Numbered from the stretch's first letter, positions 8,922-18,245 are shown. The stretch is 64,000 nt of DNA from Sporosarcina ureae (GCF_002109325.1 NZ_CP015348.1:1367001-1431000), one strand, 5' to 3'. The notes: generated by a model from the sequence alone, not told the origin. Made by a program: numbers and translations.

Positions 8922-10364
8922 TTAGATTTCAAAAGCGACAAAGCTACCCTCGTCGTCAAAATCGGTTACATGTATTACACGATCAGAAAATGATTCTGCA
9001 ATGGTAGTATCTTTCCCTAGCACTAGAGTAAGTACATTGAATTCCTTTTGCTTTTTCTTCTCATTAAATTGATTTAGGAACGATTCACTAATTTCATCTT
9101 CTCCATCACTGACAAAAATAACATCGGCGTTTTTGAATGTACTTTCTTCTATTACTTCTAATGCTCCTTGTAGCGATAACGAAAAGTCTGTCCCACCGCC
9201 CAAGTAAGTTCGTGCTAACCTTGCAAGTTCATTAGATGTAATTTTGCCTTTCACATAAATATCCTTCTGGATCACTGTGGAAAATAATAAAACGCATAAG
9301 TCACGACGTTGTTTTTTGGCTATCGATAGAAGTGCCAGAATAAATCCTTTTGACTGATTATCGAGCAATTTCATACTTCCCGACTGATCGAGACAAAAAA
9401 CGATTGGTCCCTTTCCAAGGTTTTCTCTTTTCTTCTGTTCAAACTGCATAGTTTCGCCTTCAGCAAAACGACGAAGAAAGTCTTTTTTTGTTTTTTTATT
9501 TGAATAAAGTCCTAACTCCATAGGCAAGAGCCGTTCCAGTTCACTTCCCATAGTCACTCCACGTCTTTCCATCGCTTCTATATAATTCGTTTTCTGTTTC
9601 TCTCGCGCTACTTCTTGAAAACGCCCTGCCCATTCCGCAATTTCTTGCATCTTGGGATCCATCGCGACTTGATCAGCTATCGCTAATTGTTCACGCAACG
9701 GCACTTTCTTTAATTCTGCATCTCCTTTACCTGCGGTGCTGCCACCCATGAGGGAAATCAAACTGTCCTTTACTTTGATCGTTTCATCAACCGCTTCGTC
9801 TATCGCTTGTAAAAACCGCTCGCCATTCGTTTCTAGTGTTAATTCGAGCTTATCATTTAATTTATCCGTAGCATCGGCAAGTTCTTGGATAGGGCCGTCT
9901 TCTATTTCACCCTGTTCCTCATCTGCTTGCTCAAACGGCACATCATCTTGTAGAGATTCTACGGCTTCCATTTGTTTCAGCAAGTCTTCATCGAGAGCTT
10001 TTGCCTCAGCAAGCCAAAAGTTGATCTTCTCACCAAATTTCACTGTACAGACCGTGGCTACCAAATCATCCAGTTTTGTGAAGCTTCTATATTCTTCAAA
10101 ATGCTCGTCACTCATTATTTTTTCTAAAATCGTCCGATTCGGTTTCAGCGCAGGGTTTATTCCCTCTTTTAAGATCCTAGGTTTCATTTTATATAGCGCC
10201 GCCCAAATATCCCCGAGCAATGATTCCGTAGTGGGTAATTGACCTTCTTCTCTAACCTTTTGCAAACCTTCTGACATCTCGAACAGCTCTTTAAAGCGCC
10301 TCTTATCGTATGCATCAGTATTCAATACGGAGCGCTGATCTCTAACTATTTTGCTGCGTTTCAT
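8922..10364 (-). CDS. ViaA-like VWA domain protein
   Basis: Protein of 480 aa, very close to the length of E. coli ViaA (483). The N-terminal ~310 residues are mainly helical with an acidic central segment; the C-terminal von Willebrand A domain has an intact metal site: DQSGSM at 326-331, GGGTDF, and FVSDGEDE. Such proteins work with a MoxR-type AAA+ ATPase, here the upstream gene 14 bases away. In E. coli the pair links to respiratory complexes and Fe-S maturation; whether that holds here is unknown. ATG at 10364 is chosen from the AAGGAG 8 bases upstream; the GTG at 10373 overlaps that site. Confidence 0.85.
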   Translation of the reverse strand: MKRSKIVRDQRSVLNTDAYDKRRFKELFEMSEGLQKVREEGQLPTTESLLGDIWAALYKMKPRILKEGINPALKPNRTILEKIMSDEHFEEYRSFTKLDDLVATVCTVKFGEKINFWLAEAKALDEDLLKQMEAVESLQDDVPFEQADEEQGEIEDGPIQELADATDKLNDKLELTLETNGERFLQAIDEAVDETIKVKDSLISLMGGSTAGKGDAELKKVPLREQLAIADQVAMDPKMQEIAEWAGRFQEVAREKQKTNYIEAMERRGVTMGSELERLLPMELGLYSNKKTKKDFLRRFAEGETMQFEQKKRENLGKGPIVFCLDQSGSMKLLDNQSKGFILALLSIAKKQRRDLCVLLFSTVIQKDIYVKGKITSNELARLARTYLGGGTDFSLSLQGALEVIEESTFKNADVIFVSDGEDEISESFLNQFNEKKKQKEFNVLTLVLGKDTTIAESFSDRVIHVTDFDDEGSFVAFEI

Positions 10365-10378
10365 AGAAATCACTCCTT

Positions 10379-11563
10379 TTACATTCTAAAAAAGACTCCA
10401 GTCTGGTCGCCATTTCCATCTTTTTTTTCATTCGTTTCACCATAGTAAGCAGTATCTAAACGACTGCTTTCCACTTCATTTTTTAATGAAACGAGCTGAT
10501 TTTGTAAGTGATCAATTTCTGTCACTCGGCTTTCATTTTCCTCTTTCAACTTATTTACTTCTGTTGATAAAGCTGAAATTTTCTGGACTGCCTCCATACC
10601 TGCTTCCGTCGACTGATCACGTACTGCGGAATCATAGATTTCATTCGCTTCATTTTCAATCGCCGAAAGTCTTTGTGCTAATCCATCTTGTGAATGTCGG
10701 CGAACGATGGTGCACACTGCTTCTTTCTGATCAAGTGTTTCCCACAATGCATTCTCAAGTATGGCAATATCCTCTATTTGTACTGACTCCCTTTGATTGA
10801 TTAGCGCCCTAGCTTGCAAGATACTTAAAGATTGTTTGAATCGACGGTCGGACGGCTGAATTCCTTCATCCTGTAGTTCTCTACGAATAGTAGACAACGT
10901 TTCATATACTTCATCAGGAATTTTCACTTTATCCGCCATGTTTTGAAGTTGTATTAATTCATCCAAATGCATTTTGGGAGTTTCAACTTCTTCTCCCTCG
11001 TCTTTCATCATCGATACAAAATTCGATTCGTCGGCAATGAAGTCTATTTCAAAACGCAATAAAAATCGGTCAAATAAGGCTTCAAGTCCTTCCCCCTCTT
11101 CGGGATATTCGTTGGATGCGCCAATAACTGATATTAACGGTACTTCAATGGGATGACCGTCATTATAGAATAATCGTTCATTAATTAATGTCAATAAACT
11201 GTTAAGTATTGCAGAGTTTGCTTTGAAAATTTCGTCCAAAAATACAAGATGCGCTTCCGGCATTTTAGAAGTAGTATTTCGCTTGTACACTCCTTCTTCT
11301 AAATCTTTTAATGAAAGAGGACCAAACACTTCTTCCGGTGTACTAAATCTTGTCAGTAGCCATTGAAAGTAAGAAGTGCCTTCAACGATTTTTGTTAATT
11401 CTACCGCCAGTGCAGATTTCGCAGTTCCTGCCGGTCCAATCATTAACATATGTTGTCTAGACAGAATAGCTACTAAAATCCCCTCTACTTCATTTTCTCT
11501 TTCGAAAAACTTTTTATTCAACGCGCTTTTGATTTCATGTAACTTCTGTAAATTAATATCCAT
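10379..11563 (-). CDS. RavA-like MoxR-family AAA+ ATPase
   Basis: MoxR/RavA-type ATPase of 394 aa. Walker A GPAGTAKS at 43-50, Walker B LVFLDE at 106-111, sensor 1 GASNEYPEE, and arginine-finger region ALFDRFLLRFE. A coiled-coil-like C-terminal tail (about 330-370, NKLKEENESRVTEIDHLQNQ) is shorter than the RavA triple-helical arm. GAGGAG lies 9 bases before the ATG. Forms an operon with the VWA gene; together they are predicted as a chaperone-like remodelling pair. Confidence 0.88.
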   Translation of the reverse strand: MDINLQKLHEIKSALNKKFFERENEVEGILVAILSRQHMLMIGPAGTAKSALAVELTKIVEGTSYFQWLLTRFSTPEEVFGPLSLKDLEEGVYKRNTTSKMPEAHLVFLDEIFKANSAILNSLLTLINERLFYNDGHPIEVPLISVIGASNEYPEEGEGLEALFDRFLLRFEIDFIADESNFVSMMKDEGEEVETPKMHLDELIQLQNMADKVKIPDEVYETLSTIRRELQDEGIQPSDRRFKQSLSILQARALINQRESVQIEDIAILENALWETLDQKEAVCTIVRRHSQDGLAQRLSAIENEANEIYDSAVRDQSTEAGMEAVQKISALSTEVNKLKEENESRVTEIDHLQNQLVSLKNEVESSRLDTAYYGETNEKKDGNGDQTGVFFRM

Positions 11564-11943
11564 ATAGGCAACTCCTCAATTTATAGTAATGATCTACTGT
11601 TGGCTTTATACAGTGTGACTGAAATAGCATGTTTTTAACCTTTAAAGGATTAATTCTTTCATGTTGTATCGGAGTTAGTATGATTACACTTTTGTCTAAC
11701 CTTAGACTTAAGGTTTAAGTTCAATACGTACTACGTTCATCCAAGACACTCTACTCTATTACTACCCCCTTTGCGCTATATAAACTCTTCTATACTATAT
11801 ATTTTTGTAATACTTTATTGATAGTAAGTCATAAGTTTTCACTAATAGGTTGTACAATGATTATACAATTATGTATTTTGCAATTTTTTTAATGAAAATT
11901 GATATGCTATGATGAATGTATAATTTAGGGAGGTGAGTGTTAG
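11564..11943. other. AT-rich intergenic region between divergent genes
   Basis: No gene seen. It must hold the promoters of the RavA-like gene (minus) and the amphi-Trp gene (plus). A partial palindrome (TTGTACAATGATTATACAAT, about 11850-11869) and several TATAAT-like hexamers lie near the amphi-Trp gene, but no single promoter is decisive. Confidence 0.5.
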
Positions 11944-12225
11944 ATGTCGATCGAAAAGAAGAATACAAAGGTCGTCCTAGTGGATTATGAAGAAAAAATG
12001 TCACTTACGCACGCTGCAGAATTCCTTGAAACACTCGCAAAGAAATTGAGAGAAGATGGCACATTTACATTGACTCACGATGGAGTACATCATGGAGTTA
12101 CACCCGCTTCTGAGGTAGAGCTCGAAATAAAGTTAGAAAAAGAACAGAATAAGTATTCATTCGAAGTAGAACTTGAGTGGCGTGATGGGAATAAAAGTAA
12201 TGATTCCAATATTTCCATTAGTTAA
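11944..12225 (+). CDS. amphi-Trp domain-containing protein
   Basis: Small soluble protein of 93 aa matching the amphi-Trp domain family: N-terminal helix (SLTHAAEFLETLAKKLRE) and a C-terminal strand ending VELEWRDG, with a conserved Trp. The family is small and uncharacterised. AGGGAGGTGAG lies upstream of the ATG with normal spacing. It is monocistronic, ended by a strong terminator. Function unknown. Confidence 0.8.
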   Translation: MSIEKKNTKVVLVDYEEKMSLTHAAEFLETLAKKLREDGTFTLTHDGVHHGVTPASEVELEIKLEKEQNKYSFEVELEWRDGNKSNDSNISIS

Positions 12226-12239
12226 AAGGATGAGACGGA

Positions 12240-12281
12240 AAAAGGCTATCCATCATATATAAACGATGGATAGCCTTTTGT
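12240..12281. terminator. Bidirectional terminator
   Basis: A perfect 15-bp stem (12240-12254 with 12265-12279) with T runs on both strands; serves the amphi-Trp gene (plus) and the aspartate dehydrogenase gene (minus). Confidence 0.88.
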
Positions 12282-12332
12282 ATTTTACTTGCTATTTAAT
12301 GTGTAGTTAACAAATAATTATTTACTTTTATG

Positions 12333-13115
12333 TCAGCTACCTATCGTAATCGCATTGCCTTTATTTTGTAGAGTAGACAAAATACTTAATGCGGCAAGAT
12401 AGCTTGTTTTGGGGTTATTTGGCATTGGTTCATTTTCAATCGTCAAATTCATTTTGCCGAAATCACCCTTCGCTTCAATACTATGTGTATTACGTCGAAT
12501 TTTCGGGTCCGCAATGACACGGACTGTCGTATGTTGCGCACCAAGTCCGGCAATTGAAAGTAACAACGCCACATTAACATTTTTGGGAAACTTATCAATG
12601 GCATCCAGTGCGACACCATCAAAAATACATTCTTCTACACTTTGAACTTCAAGCCCCAATGATTCGTAGGTTTTTCTAGTTGTAATATGGACTTCTTTCA
12701 AGCCACCCATTGAATTTGCTGACTGAAGAAGATCCAGACCGCCTATCGCACCTGAAGGCAAATAGATGTGTTGCTCATATGATTTTGCAACTTCTTTCAT
12801 TTCATTTAAAAAATCTATATTTTTAAACGCGCCAATACTGCTGAGAATCAAATCTTTCTTGTTCTTCAATACTTCTTCCATGTGCTCTATCGCTACACCG
12901 ATCGTTGCTGCTTCCACAATCACGTCGACCGGAGATTCAATGAACTGTTGGAAATCCGTATAGAATTTCGCTCCATACTGTGACTCTAGCCTTGGCCCCA
13001 CTTCCTGGTTTCGTCCAAATAAGGAGACGACCTCCCCATCCACTTTTTTGTTTTCATTTATACTTTCCAATAAATACTGCGTGATATTTCCAGTTCCTAT
13101 TACACCAATTTTCAT
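12333..13115 (-). CDS. nadX: Aspartate dehydrogenase (NadX-like)
   Basis: NAD(P)-dependent L-aspartate dehydrogenase, 260 aa, which makes iminoaspartate (for NAD synthesis with NadA) or oxaloacetate. Rossmann motif GVIGTGNI at 4-11, the family segment PSGAIGGLD at 120-128, and the catalytic His211 in NTHSIEAKGDFG are present. Length fits the family (about 250-270). GAGGTG precedes the ATG. No nadA or nadC lies nearby, so its use in NAD synthesis as opposed to aspartate metabolism is open. Confidence 0.88.
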   Translation of the reverse strand: MKIGVIGTGNITQYLLESINENKKVDGEVVSLFGRNQEVGPRLESQYGAKFYTDFQQFIESPVDVIVEAATIGVAIEHMEEVLKNKKDLILSSIGAFKNIDFLNEMKEVAKSYEQHIYLPSGAIGGLDLLQSANSMGGLKEVHITTRKTYESLGLEVQSVEECIFDGVALDAIDKFPKNVNVALLLSIAGLGAQHTTVRVIADPKIRRNTHSIEAKGDFGKMNLTIENEPMPNNPKTSYLAALSILSTLQNKGNAITIGS

Positions 13116-13261
13116 TTCATAACACCTCTTCCTCTAGTATATACACTTCCACAAGAAATAGATGAGTTTCTATTTAGATACCCTGTCTATACATAATCAA
13201 CACCCACATCGAATAAGATGATGTTGATGGAAGACAATAGATAGTAGGGGGAATGTACAAA

Positions 13262-14038
13262 ATGGCTGGGTATACGGACAATTATGAACGCGATACGTAT
13301 GGTATTATCGACTTTTGGGTGCGTAACAACTTTGAGCATGGGGAATTTTTCGATCGAGAAATCAGCCATCATGAGCTAGAATTAGCACGCGCCAATCAGG
13401 AAATGGTCGATCGTATGGGGAAAATTTTCAAGAAAACTGAATCTAAAACAGGTGATATTGGATTAATCATCGATGAAGCGAAGAGTTCGACGAAAGAGTT
13501 TTCTGATTTGCTAATTCATACAATGGACCGTGCACTTCATTGTGATGTAATCATTTCTACCCCGACTTCCCTTCTTGATCATATGATACGAGAAGCCGAA
13601 GAAGCAGAGCGAGTGTTCAAATTGATCGAAACGAATTCCTACATTACTCCAGCTGATGCGACGTTGCATGAAAGCAATTTCTGGCTTCGCCAAATGCTCG
13701 ATCACTTAATCTTCATTAGTCACTACGTGGATGCCTCTAACTATGAATTGCATGATCAAGTGCGTGCCATGACAAGAAAGTTTGAAAATCTTTTGTTGCA
13801 GGCGCAAGCTCTGAAGACCATTATCCGTAGACCACGCAATGAAGTTTCACCTGTATTGAATACGTTCAATCAAATGGTAATCAAAGAAGCCAAAGCGCTA
13901 GAAGCCTTTAAGCTAGAATTGAGCGAACTGATCAAAGCTTGTGCTGCAGTTACGACTGCTCCACCTGATTTACTTGAACACATTGCGAGAGAAGCGCATC
14001 ATCTGTGGAAAAACCTTGAAGATCAAGTGGTTAACTAA
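13262..14038 (+). CDS. DUF2935 domain-containing protein
   Basis: Soluble helical protein, 258 aa, with two related halves: FWVRNNFEHGEFFDREISHHE near the N-terminus and FWLRQMLDHLIFISHYVDAS in the middle, the repeated FW-x(n)-H pattern of DUF2935. The conserved His/Glu residues suggest a metal-binding helical bundle, as proposed for the family from structure; function is unknown. ATG at 13262 is preferred because AGGGGG lies 10 bases upstream; the ATG at 13253 abuts that site. Divergent from nadX. Confidence 0.82.
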   Translation: MAGYTDNYERDTYGIIDFWVRNNFEHGEFFDREISHHELELARANQEMVDRMGKIFKKTESKTGDIGLIIDEAKSSTKEFSDLLIHTMDRALHCDVIISTPTSLLDHMIREAEEAERVFKLIETNSYITPADATLHESNFWLRQMLDHLIFISHYVDASNYELHDQVRAMTRKFENLLLQAQALKTIIRRPRNEVSPVLNTFNQMVIKEAKALEAFKLELSELIKACAAVTTAPPDLLEHIAREAHHLWKNLEDQVVN

Positions 14039-14164
14039 ATTACACGAAAGCATGACAAGATCTATTTCCTTGTTATGTTTTTTGTGTTTATTACGTGAAA
14101 TTATACAAGAGCAAAACTATTCTTCTCCGAGCTTCGTTATAGTAATAGAGAGGCGGTGGTGGGA

Positions 14165-14674
14165 ATGGATTCCGTGGAACTGGAACAGGTCATGGATCAA
14201 TACGGGGAACATTTATTGAAAATGGCCTACTTCTATTTACGTGACCATGAACTGGCGAAGGATATCGTCCAGGAGGTGTTCATTTCATTTTACGAGAAAT
14301 CGAACTATCAAGAACGAGGAAAGTTACGCGCTTATTTAACGAAACTAACAGTGAACCGCTGTAAAGATCATTTGCGAAGCTGGTCTTTCCGACATTTGAA
14401 ATTTAATAAAGAATGGGCAGAAACTATACATACTGAACATGATCGATTGATTCTGCAGGAAGAAAAGTCTGCGATTGCTTCTGCTATATTGACATTACCT
14501 ATAAAGTATCGAGAAATTATACTGTTTTATTATTACGAAGAACTAACTATGCGAGAGGTTGCTGCGTTTCTTGATCTATCGGAAAACACCGTAAAAACGA
14601 GAATGACCAAAGCACGTATTTTGTTAAAAGATAAACTGTCAGCTGATTATTGGGAGGTGCTTTCCATTGAATAA
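14165..14674 (+). CDS. ECF-type RNA polymerase sigma factor
   Basis: Extracytoplasmic-function sigma factor, about 169 aa. Region 2 (LLKMAYFYLRDHELAKDIVQEVF) and region 4 (LPIKYREIILFYYYEELTMREVAAFLDLSENTVKTR) are clear, with no region 1 or 3. ATG at 14165 lies behind GAGGCGGTG; a GTG nine bases upstream is also possible. Its stop overlaps the start of the membrane protein gene, the usual sigma/anti-sigma arrangement, so it should respond to an envelope signal. No target promoter could be defined. Confidence 0.9.
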   Translation: MDSVELEQVMDQYGEHLLKMAYFYLRDHELAKDIVQEVFISFYEKSNYQERGKLRAYLTKLTVNRCKDHLRSWSFRHLKFNKEWAETIHTEHDRLILQEEKSAIASAILTLPIKYREIILFYYYEELTMREVAAFLDLSENTVKTRMTKARILLKDKLSADYWEVLSIE

Positions 14675-15614
14675 GGTGAAAAAAAGTTTAGATGCTGCGG
14701 CGGGAGACGTTTTCAATGATAAGGAAGAATTAAAGCAACGAGTCCTTTACGGTAGACGTAAACGTAAAAGAAGAAATCCATTTCCACTAGTTGCTTCAGC
14801 TATTGTTTTAGCTGCTATAGTATTTATCACGTTCAATGTCTTACAAAACGGTTCTACTAGCACAAATGGTAGCACATATAAAATAGACGAGACATTATAT
14901 GATCTCATGCTACAGAATGAAAAGAATGACCAAGGGGATTCAGATGATTTACGCTACCGTATATTCCAGGACATACTTGAAATCGACTCCATTATTGATT
15001 ATGCCCTTTCTTTAGGCTATGAGGAAGACATGGAGAAAATTGATACACTTATCGCCGAACAACAAAAAACATTTTTTGATGACTTTACCGAAGAACAAGC
15101 AAAGAATATGAAAAAAACTCAAGTAGACACATTCGGATATAGCTATGATCAATATTTCAAAGTTATTTTGACATACACTCAACGTCATACACTCGTCATG
15201 GACTGGCTCGAACGTAATAAAGCAGAAGACAAAACAACCCAACGACAAATACTAGACGCTTTCCAAAAAGAGCATCAACAAGTCATCACAGCGTTCATGG
15301 AGAAGAAATCTATTCCAGATTTAACGGAAAAGTTTCGAACTCAGAAGTTAGATGGCGTGGTAGCATCTGCAGATCAAGGACAAGTATTGCTTGTGTCAGG
15401 GCTTGAACCAAAAGATTATGAGGGTCTATCTACGGATGAAATAATAGAGGCAGCTTATGAATCGGCCTGGTTCGACTCCAGCGAATCCTTTGATGGTATT
15501 CAACCTGATATGCATATTGAAATTACTTTTGATCCACTTTCATACGCAATCACTAAGCAAGAGCGTCCGACAAGATTCCATGACATAATCAAATGGAATG
15601 AATATAAAAAGTAA
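14667..15614 (+). CDS. Probable anti-sigma factor, single-pass membrane protein
   Basis: Protein of 315 aa with a short basic cytoplasmic N-terminus (about 40 residues, ending GRRKRKRRN), one membrane helix (about 41-60) and a large charged extracytoplasmic domain of some 250 residues. It begins with TTG at 14667, overlapping the sigma gene by 8 bases, with GGAGGTG 8 bases upstream. Position and topology suggest the anti-sigma partner. The cytoplasmic part is too short for a classical zinc anti-sigma domain and has no HxxxCxxC motif, so the inhibitory mode is unclear. The outer domain is not recognised. Confidence 0.65.
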   Translation: MNKVKKSLDAAAGDVFNDKEELKQRVLYGRRKRKRRNPFPLVASAIVLAAIVFITFNVLQNGSTSTNGSTYKIDETLYDLMLQNEKNDQGDSDDLRYRIFQDILEIDSIIDYALSLGYEEDMEKIDTLIAEQQKTFFDDFTEEQAKNMKKTQVDTFGYSYDQYFKVILTYTQRHTLVMDWLERNKAEDKTTQRQILDAFQKEHQQVITAFMEKKSIPDLTEKFRTQKLDGVVASADQGQVLLVSGLEPKDYEGLSTDEIIEAAYESAWFDSSESFDGIQPDMHIEITFDPLSYAITKQERPTRFHDIIKWNEYKK

Positions 15615-15616
15615 AA

Positions 15617-15652
15617 GAAACGGTAGACCCATTTTAAAGGGCTACCGCTTCT
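15617..15652 (+). terminator. Terminator after the sigma/anti-sigma operon
   Basis: CGGTAG-A-CCC pairs with GGG-C-TACCG around an AT-rich loop, followed by CTTCTTC. The tail is weak in T. Confidence 0.5.
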
Positions 15653-15742
15653 TCACGTAACGCATTACTTCACTAGATATATATATTAAAAATCAATGTG
15701 CTTAAAAACGATCTATATTTATCTGAGTAAAGTAAGTGATTT

Positions 15743-16156
15743 TTATTTTACCACCGTCACAGGACAATCAACATGTTTCATTACTTTATGACTGACACTA
15801 CCAAGTACCATTTCCTGAATAGTATTCAATCCACGACTGCCGATTACTAGTTTATCAATTTTCTTTTCATTGACATACATAATGATTTCCTGACTCGGAT
15901 TGCCTTTTAGCATGATTACTTTAGCATCGACCGCGGCTTCCTTAGCCATCGCTAAAATCGGATGCAATTTTTGCTCACGTTTTAATGATAGACTTTCAGG
16001 GCTTTGCGATAATAATCGTTCATCTTTTGCTTTGTTATAATCCTGTACATAAATAATTTCTAAAGTAACTTTAGGTAAATACTCCGCCAACATTATTGCG
16101 TGTTTTGCAGCACGCATTGCATTTTCAGAACCATCAATTGCTACAGCTATCTTCAT
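15743..16156 (-). CDS. Universal stress protein (UspA family), SulP-linked
   Basis: UspA-fold nucleotide-binding protein of 137 aa. The ATP-type motif G-x2-G-x9-G-S is present (GSRGLNTIQEMVLGS) and the N-terminus MKIAVAIDGSENA is typical. ATG at 16156 has AAGGAGTG 6 bases upstream. It starts 13 bases after the SulP stop, so it is co-transcribed with the anion transporter. Closely related to the proteins at 25869 and 26553 (shared QSP.SL and DYNK segments), suggesting local duplication. Confidence 0.88.
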   Translation of the reverse strand: MKIAVAIDGSENAMRAAKHAIMLAEYLPKVTLEIIYVQDYNKAKDERLLSQSPESLSLKREQKLHPILAMAKEAAVDAKVIMLKGNPSQEIIMYVNEKKIDKLVIGSRGLNTIQEMVLGSVSHKVMKHVDCPVTVVK

Positions 16157-16169
16157 ACTATTCACTCCT

Positions 16170-17579
16170 TCACAATAATTTTTCATACAGTTGTTGGCTC
16201 GAGGAATTTAACCCTCGCATCGTGACGTTGATCCCCCTGCTCTCTAATTTGCCCACAACTTTAAAAATCGCACCTACTGCAGATTCATCCCATAGCTGAC
16301 TATTTTCAAAATCGATCGTGATCCTCTTTTCATTTACATGATCAAAAGCTTGAATAAATTTCGTTGTGGAAGCAAAGAACAGCGGTCCTTGGATTTTATA
16401 GACTCCATCGTGAGTAGTTACAGTTACACGAGAAATTTTCGCTACAAAGAATAATGCACTTAGAATAACTCCAATAACCACGCCGATTGCCAAGTTATGC
16501 GTATATAAAATAATCGCCACTGTAACAAGCATCACTACAGACTCTGAACGTGGTGCAGACCGCAAGAACTTAAATGAGCCCCAATTAAATGTTGTCGCAG
16601 CTACCATAACCATGACCCCAGCGAGAACTGGCATCGGAATTTTAACGACTACATCTCCCAGTACAATAATCAAGAACATCAAGAATACTCCTGCGGTCAG
16701 CGTGGACAAACGCCCTCTGCCTCCCGACTTCATATTGATCACCGATTGGCCAATCAATGCACAACCTGCCATACCCCCGAAGAACCCAGTGATGAAGTTG
16801 GCAATACCCTGTCCGCGCGCTTCACGGTTTTTATTACTTGGAGTATCCGTTATATCATCAAGAACTTGAGATGTAAGTAAGGACTCAAGCAATCCTACAA
16901 TAGATAATGCTACTGAATACGGTAAAATAATCTTCAATGTTTCAAAGTTTAATGGAATGTCAGGGAAAAAGAATGTCGGCAATGAGCTCGGCATCGTCCC
17001 TAAATCACCGATTGACTGCAACTTCACACCACTAAATAATGCAATTGCGGTCATTACGACAATGGCGATCAGTGGAGCGGGTATAGCTGTGAAAAAACGT
17101 GGTACCGCATATACCAATATTAGTGTCACAATAGCGAATACATATGTCATCGTACCAGCACCTACTAAGTACGGTAATTGCGTAATGAAGATCATTATTC
17201 CAAGCGCATTGACGAATCCAAGCATGACAGAATTCGGAATGAAGCGCATTAGATTCGCGACTCCTAATGAGCCTAGAATTAATTGTATTATACCTGTTAA
17301 AATCGTTGCTGCCAGTACGTATTCAAGACCATGATTGGCCATTAAACTGACGAGTACTAGAGCCATTGCACCTGTTGCGGCAGATATCAGACCTGGACGA
17401 CCGCCCACAAACGCAGTTATAACCGCAATAGTAAATGATGCATATAACGCTACACGCGGATCGACGCCCACGATAAACGCAAAAGCCAATGCTTCCGGAA
17501 TGAGCGCTAATCCTACGACAATCCCTGCCAATATATCCGCTCGCACATTCCCGAACCATTGTTGTTGTAAAGTTTGCAT
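16170..17579 (-). CDS. SulP/SLC26 family anion transporter with STAS domain
   Basis: Membrane anion transporter of 469 aa. About 10-14 helices over residues 10-380, with SulP hallmark LAGIVVGLALIPEALAFAF near the start and a central GLLESLLTSQ segment, then a short C-terminal STAS domain (about 395-469). Family members carry sulfate, bicarbonate or other anions; the short form with a universal stress gene behind it resembles putative bicarbonate or sulfate carriers, and the substrate is not readable. AGAGGGG lies 6 bases upstream of the ATG. Confidence 0.88.
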   Translation of the reverse strand: MQTLQQQWFGNVRADILAGIVVGLALIPEALAFAFIVGVDPRVALYASFTIAVITAFVGGRPGLISAATGAMALVLVSLMANHGLEYVLAATILTGIIQLILGSLGVANLMRFIPNSVMLGFVNALGIMIFITQLPYLVGAGTMTYVFAIVTLILVYAVPRFFTAIPAPLIAIVVMTAIALFSGVKLQSIGDLGTMPSSLPTFFFPDIPLNFETLKIILPYSVALSIVGLLESLLTSQVLDDITDTPSNKNREARGQGIANFITGFFGGMAGCALIGQSVINMKSGGRGRLSTLTAGVFLMFLIIVLGDVVVKIPMPVLAGVMVMVAATTFNWGSFKFLRSAPRSESVVMLVTVAIILYTHNLAIGVVIGVILSALFFVAKISRVTVTTHDGVYKIQGPLFFASTTKFIQAFDHVNEKRITIDFENSQLWDESAVGAIFKVVGKLESRGINVTMRGLNSSSQQLYEKLL

Positions 17580-17684
17580 ATTGTTCCCCTCTCATGATGT
17601 CAGCCATTTTCCATGTTAGAATGTAAACAGCATAACATTTGCAGTCCCATAAGTGAATGGTTTTGGGAGGAAAGGAATGAAAAG

Positions 17685-18245
17685 ATGAAGTATGGATATA
17701 TTCGGCCGACCGTATCTGATCAACAAGCAACTAGTCAGTTAACCAGTCTAATAACAGATGAAGTTTATATAGAGGCACATGGCTTAGCCAAAAAAAGAAC
17801 AGAACTTGAACGCTTATTTATGCAAATACAAAATGGGGATGAATTGTACGTTCAAAACATTGAAGTATTAGCCGACTCGCTTCAACAGTTTCTTGATATT
17901 TTACGATTAGCAGAACGAGATCAGCTGATGATTTATTTTGTCGAAGATGAATTAACTAATCAATCGATGATGAATGCTACACTACTTCAAAATATTGAGT
18001 TTTTCACTAGTTTACAATCTATATTCTTAAGTCATTCTTCCACTTTCACCTTGCAAGCTGCCAAGCAGGAAGGTAAATCGATCGGTCGTCCACGAAAATC
18101 TGATGTGAATTTACAACTCGCTTTTGAGATGTATGATAGTAAAGATTTTTCGTTGTACGAGATCAAAGAAGCGACTGGGATCAGTAAATCAACGCTTTAT
18201 CGTTACTTGGATGATCGCACCGCAACAACGTCGGATGATAAATAA
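17685..18245 (+). CDS. Serine-recombinase-like protein with altered active site, possible regulator
   Basis: Protein of 186 aa with a resolvase-like fold: N-terminal MKYGYIRPTVSDQQ aligns with YxRVSTxDQ of serine recombinases, and the C-terminal GRPRKSDVN..LYEIKEATGISKSTLYRYL is the usual GRP linker plus Hin-type helix-turn-helix. The catalytic serine position reads Thr (RPT), so recombination is doubtful. ATG at 17685 is chosen over the longer frame because AAAGGA lies 8 bases upstream. It is divergent from the SulP operon and may regulate it; no inverted recombination sites were seen. Confidence 0.7.
   Translation: MKYGYIRPTVSDQQATSQLTSLITDEVYIEAHGLAKKRTELERLFMQIQNGDELYVQNIEVLADSLQQFLDILRLAERDQLMIYFVEDELTNQSMMNATLLQNIEFFTSLQSIFLSHSSTFTLQAAKQEGKSIGRPRKSDVNLQLAFEMYDSKDFSLYEIKEATGISKSTLYRYLDDRTATTSDDK

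Noticed and set aside
9736-10242. 168-aa ORF opposite the VWA gene
   Set aside because: Serine-rich shadow of the real coding strand; no ribosome site and the minus-strand frame has clear domains.
8922-11563. Reading the MoxR-VWA pair plus SNF2 helicase as an antiphage system
   Set aside because: A terminator separates the VWA gene from yqhH, yqhH-yqhG is a conserved housekeeping-type pair in Bacillus, and the neighbours are not accessory genes.
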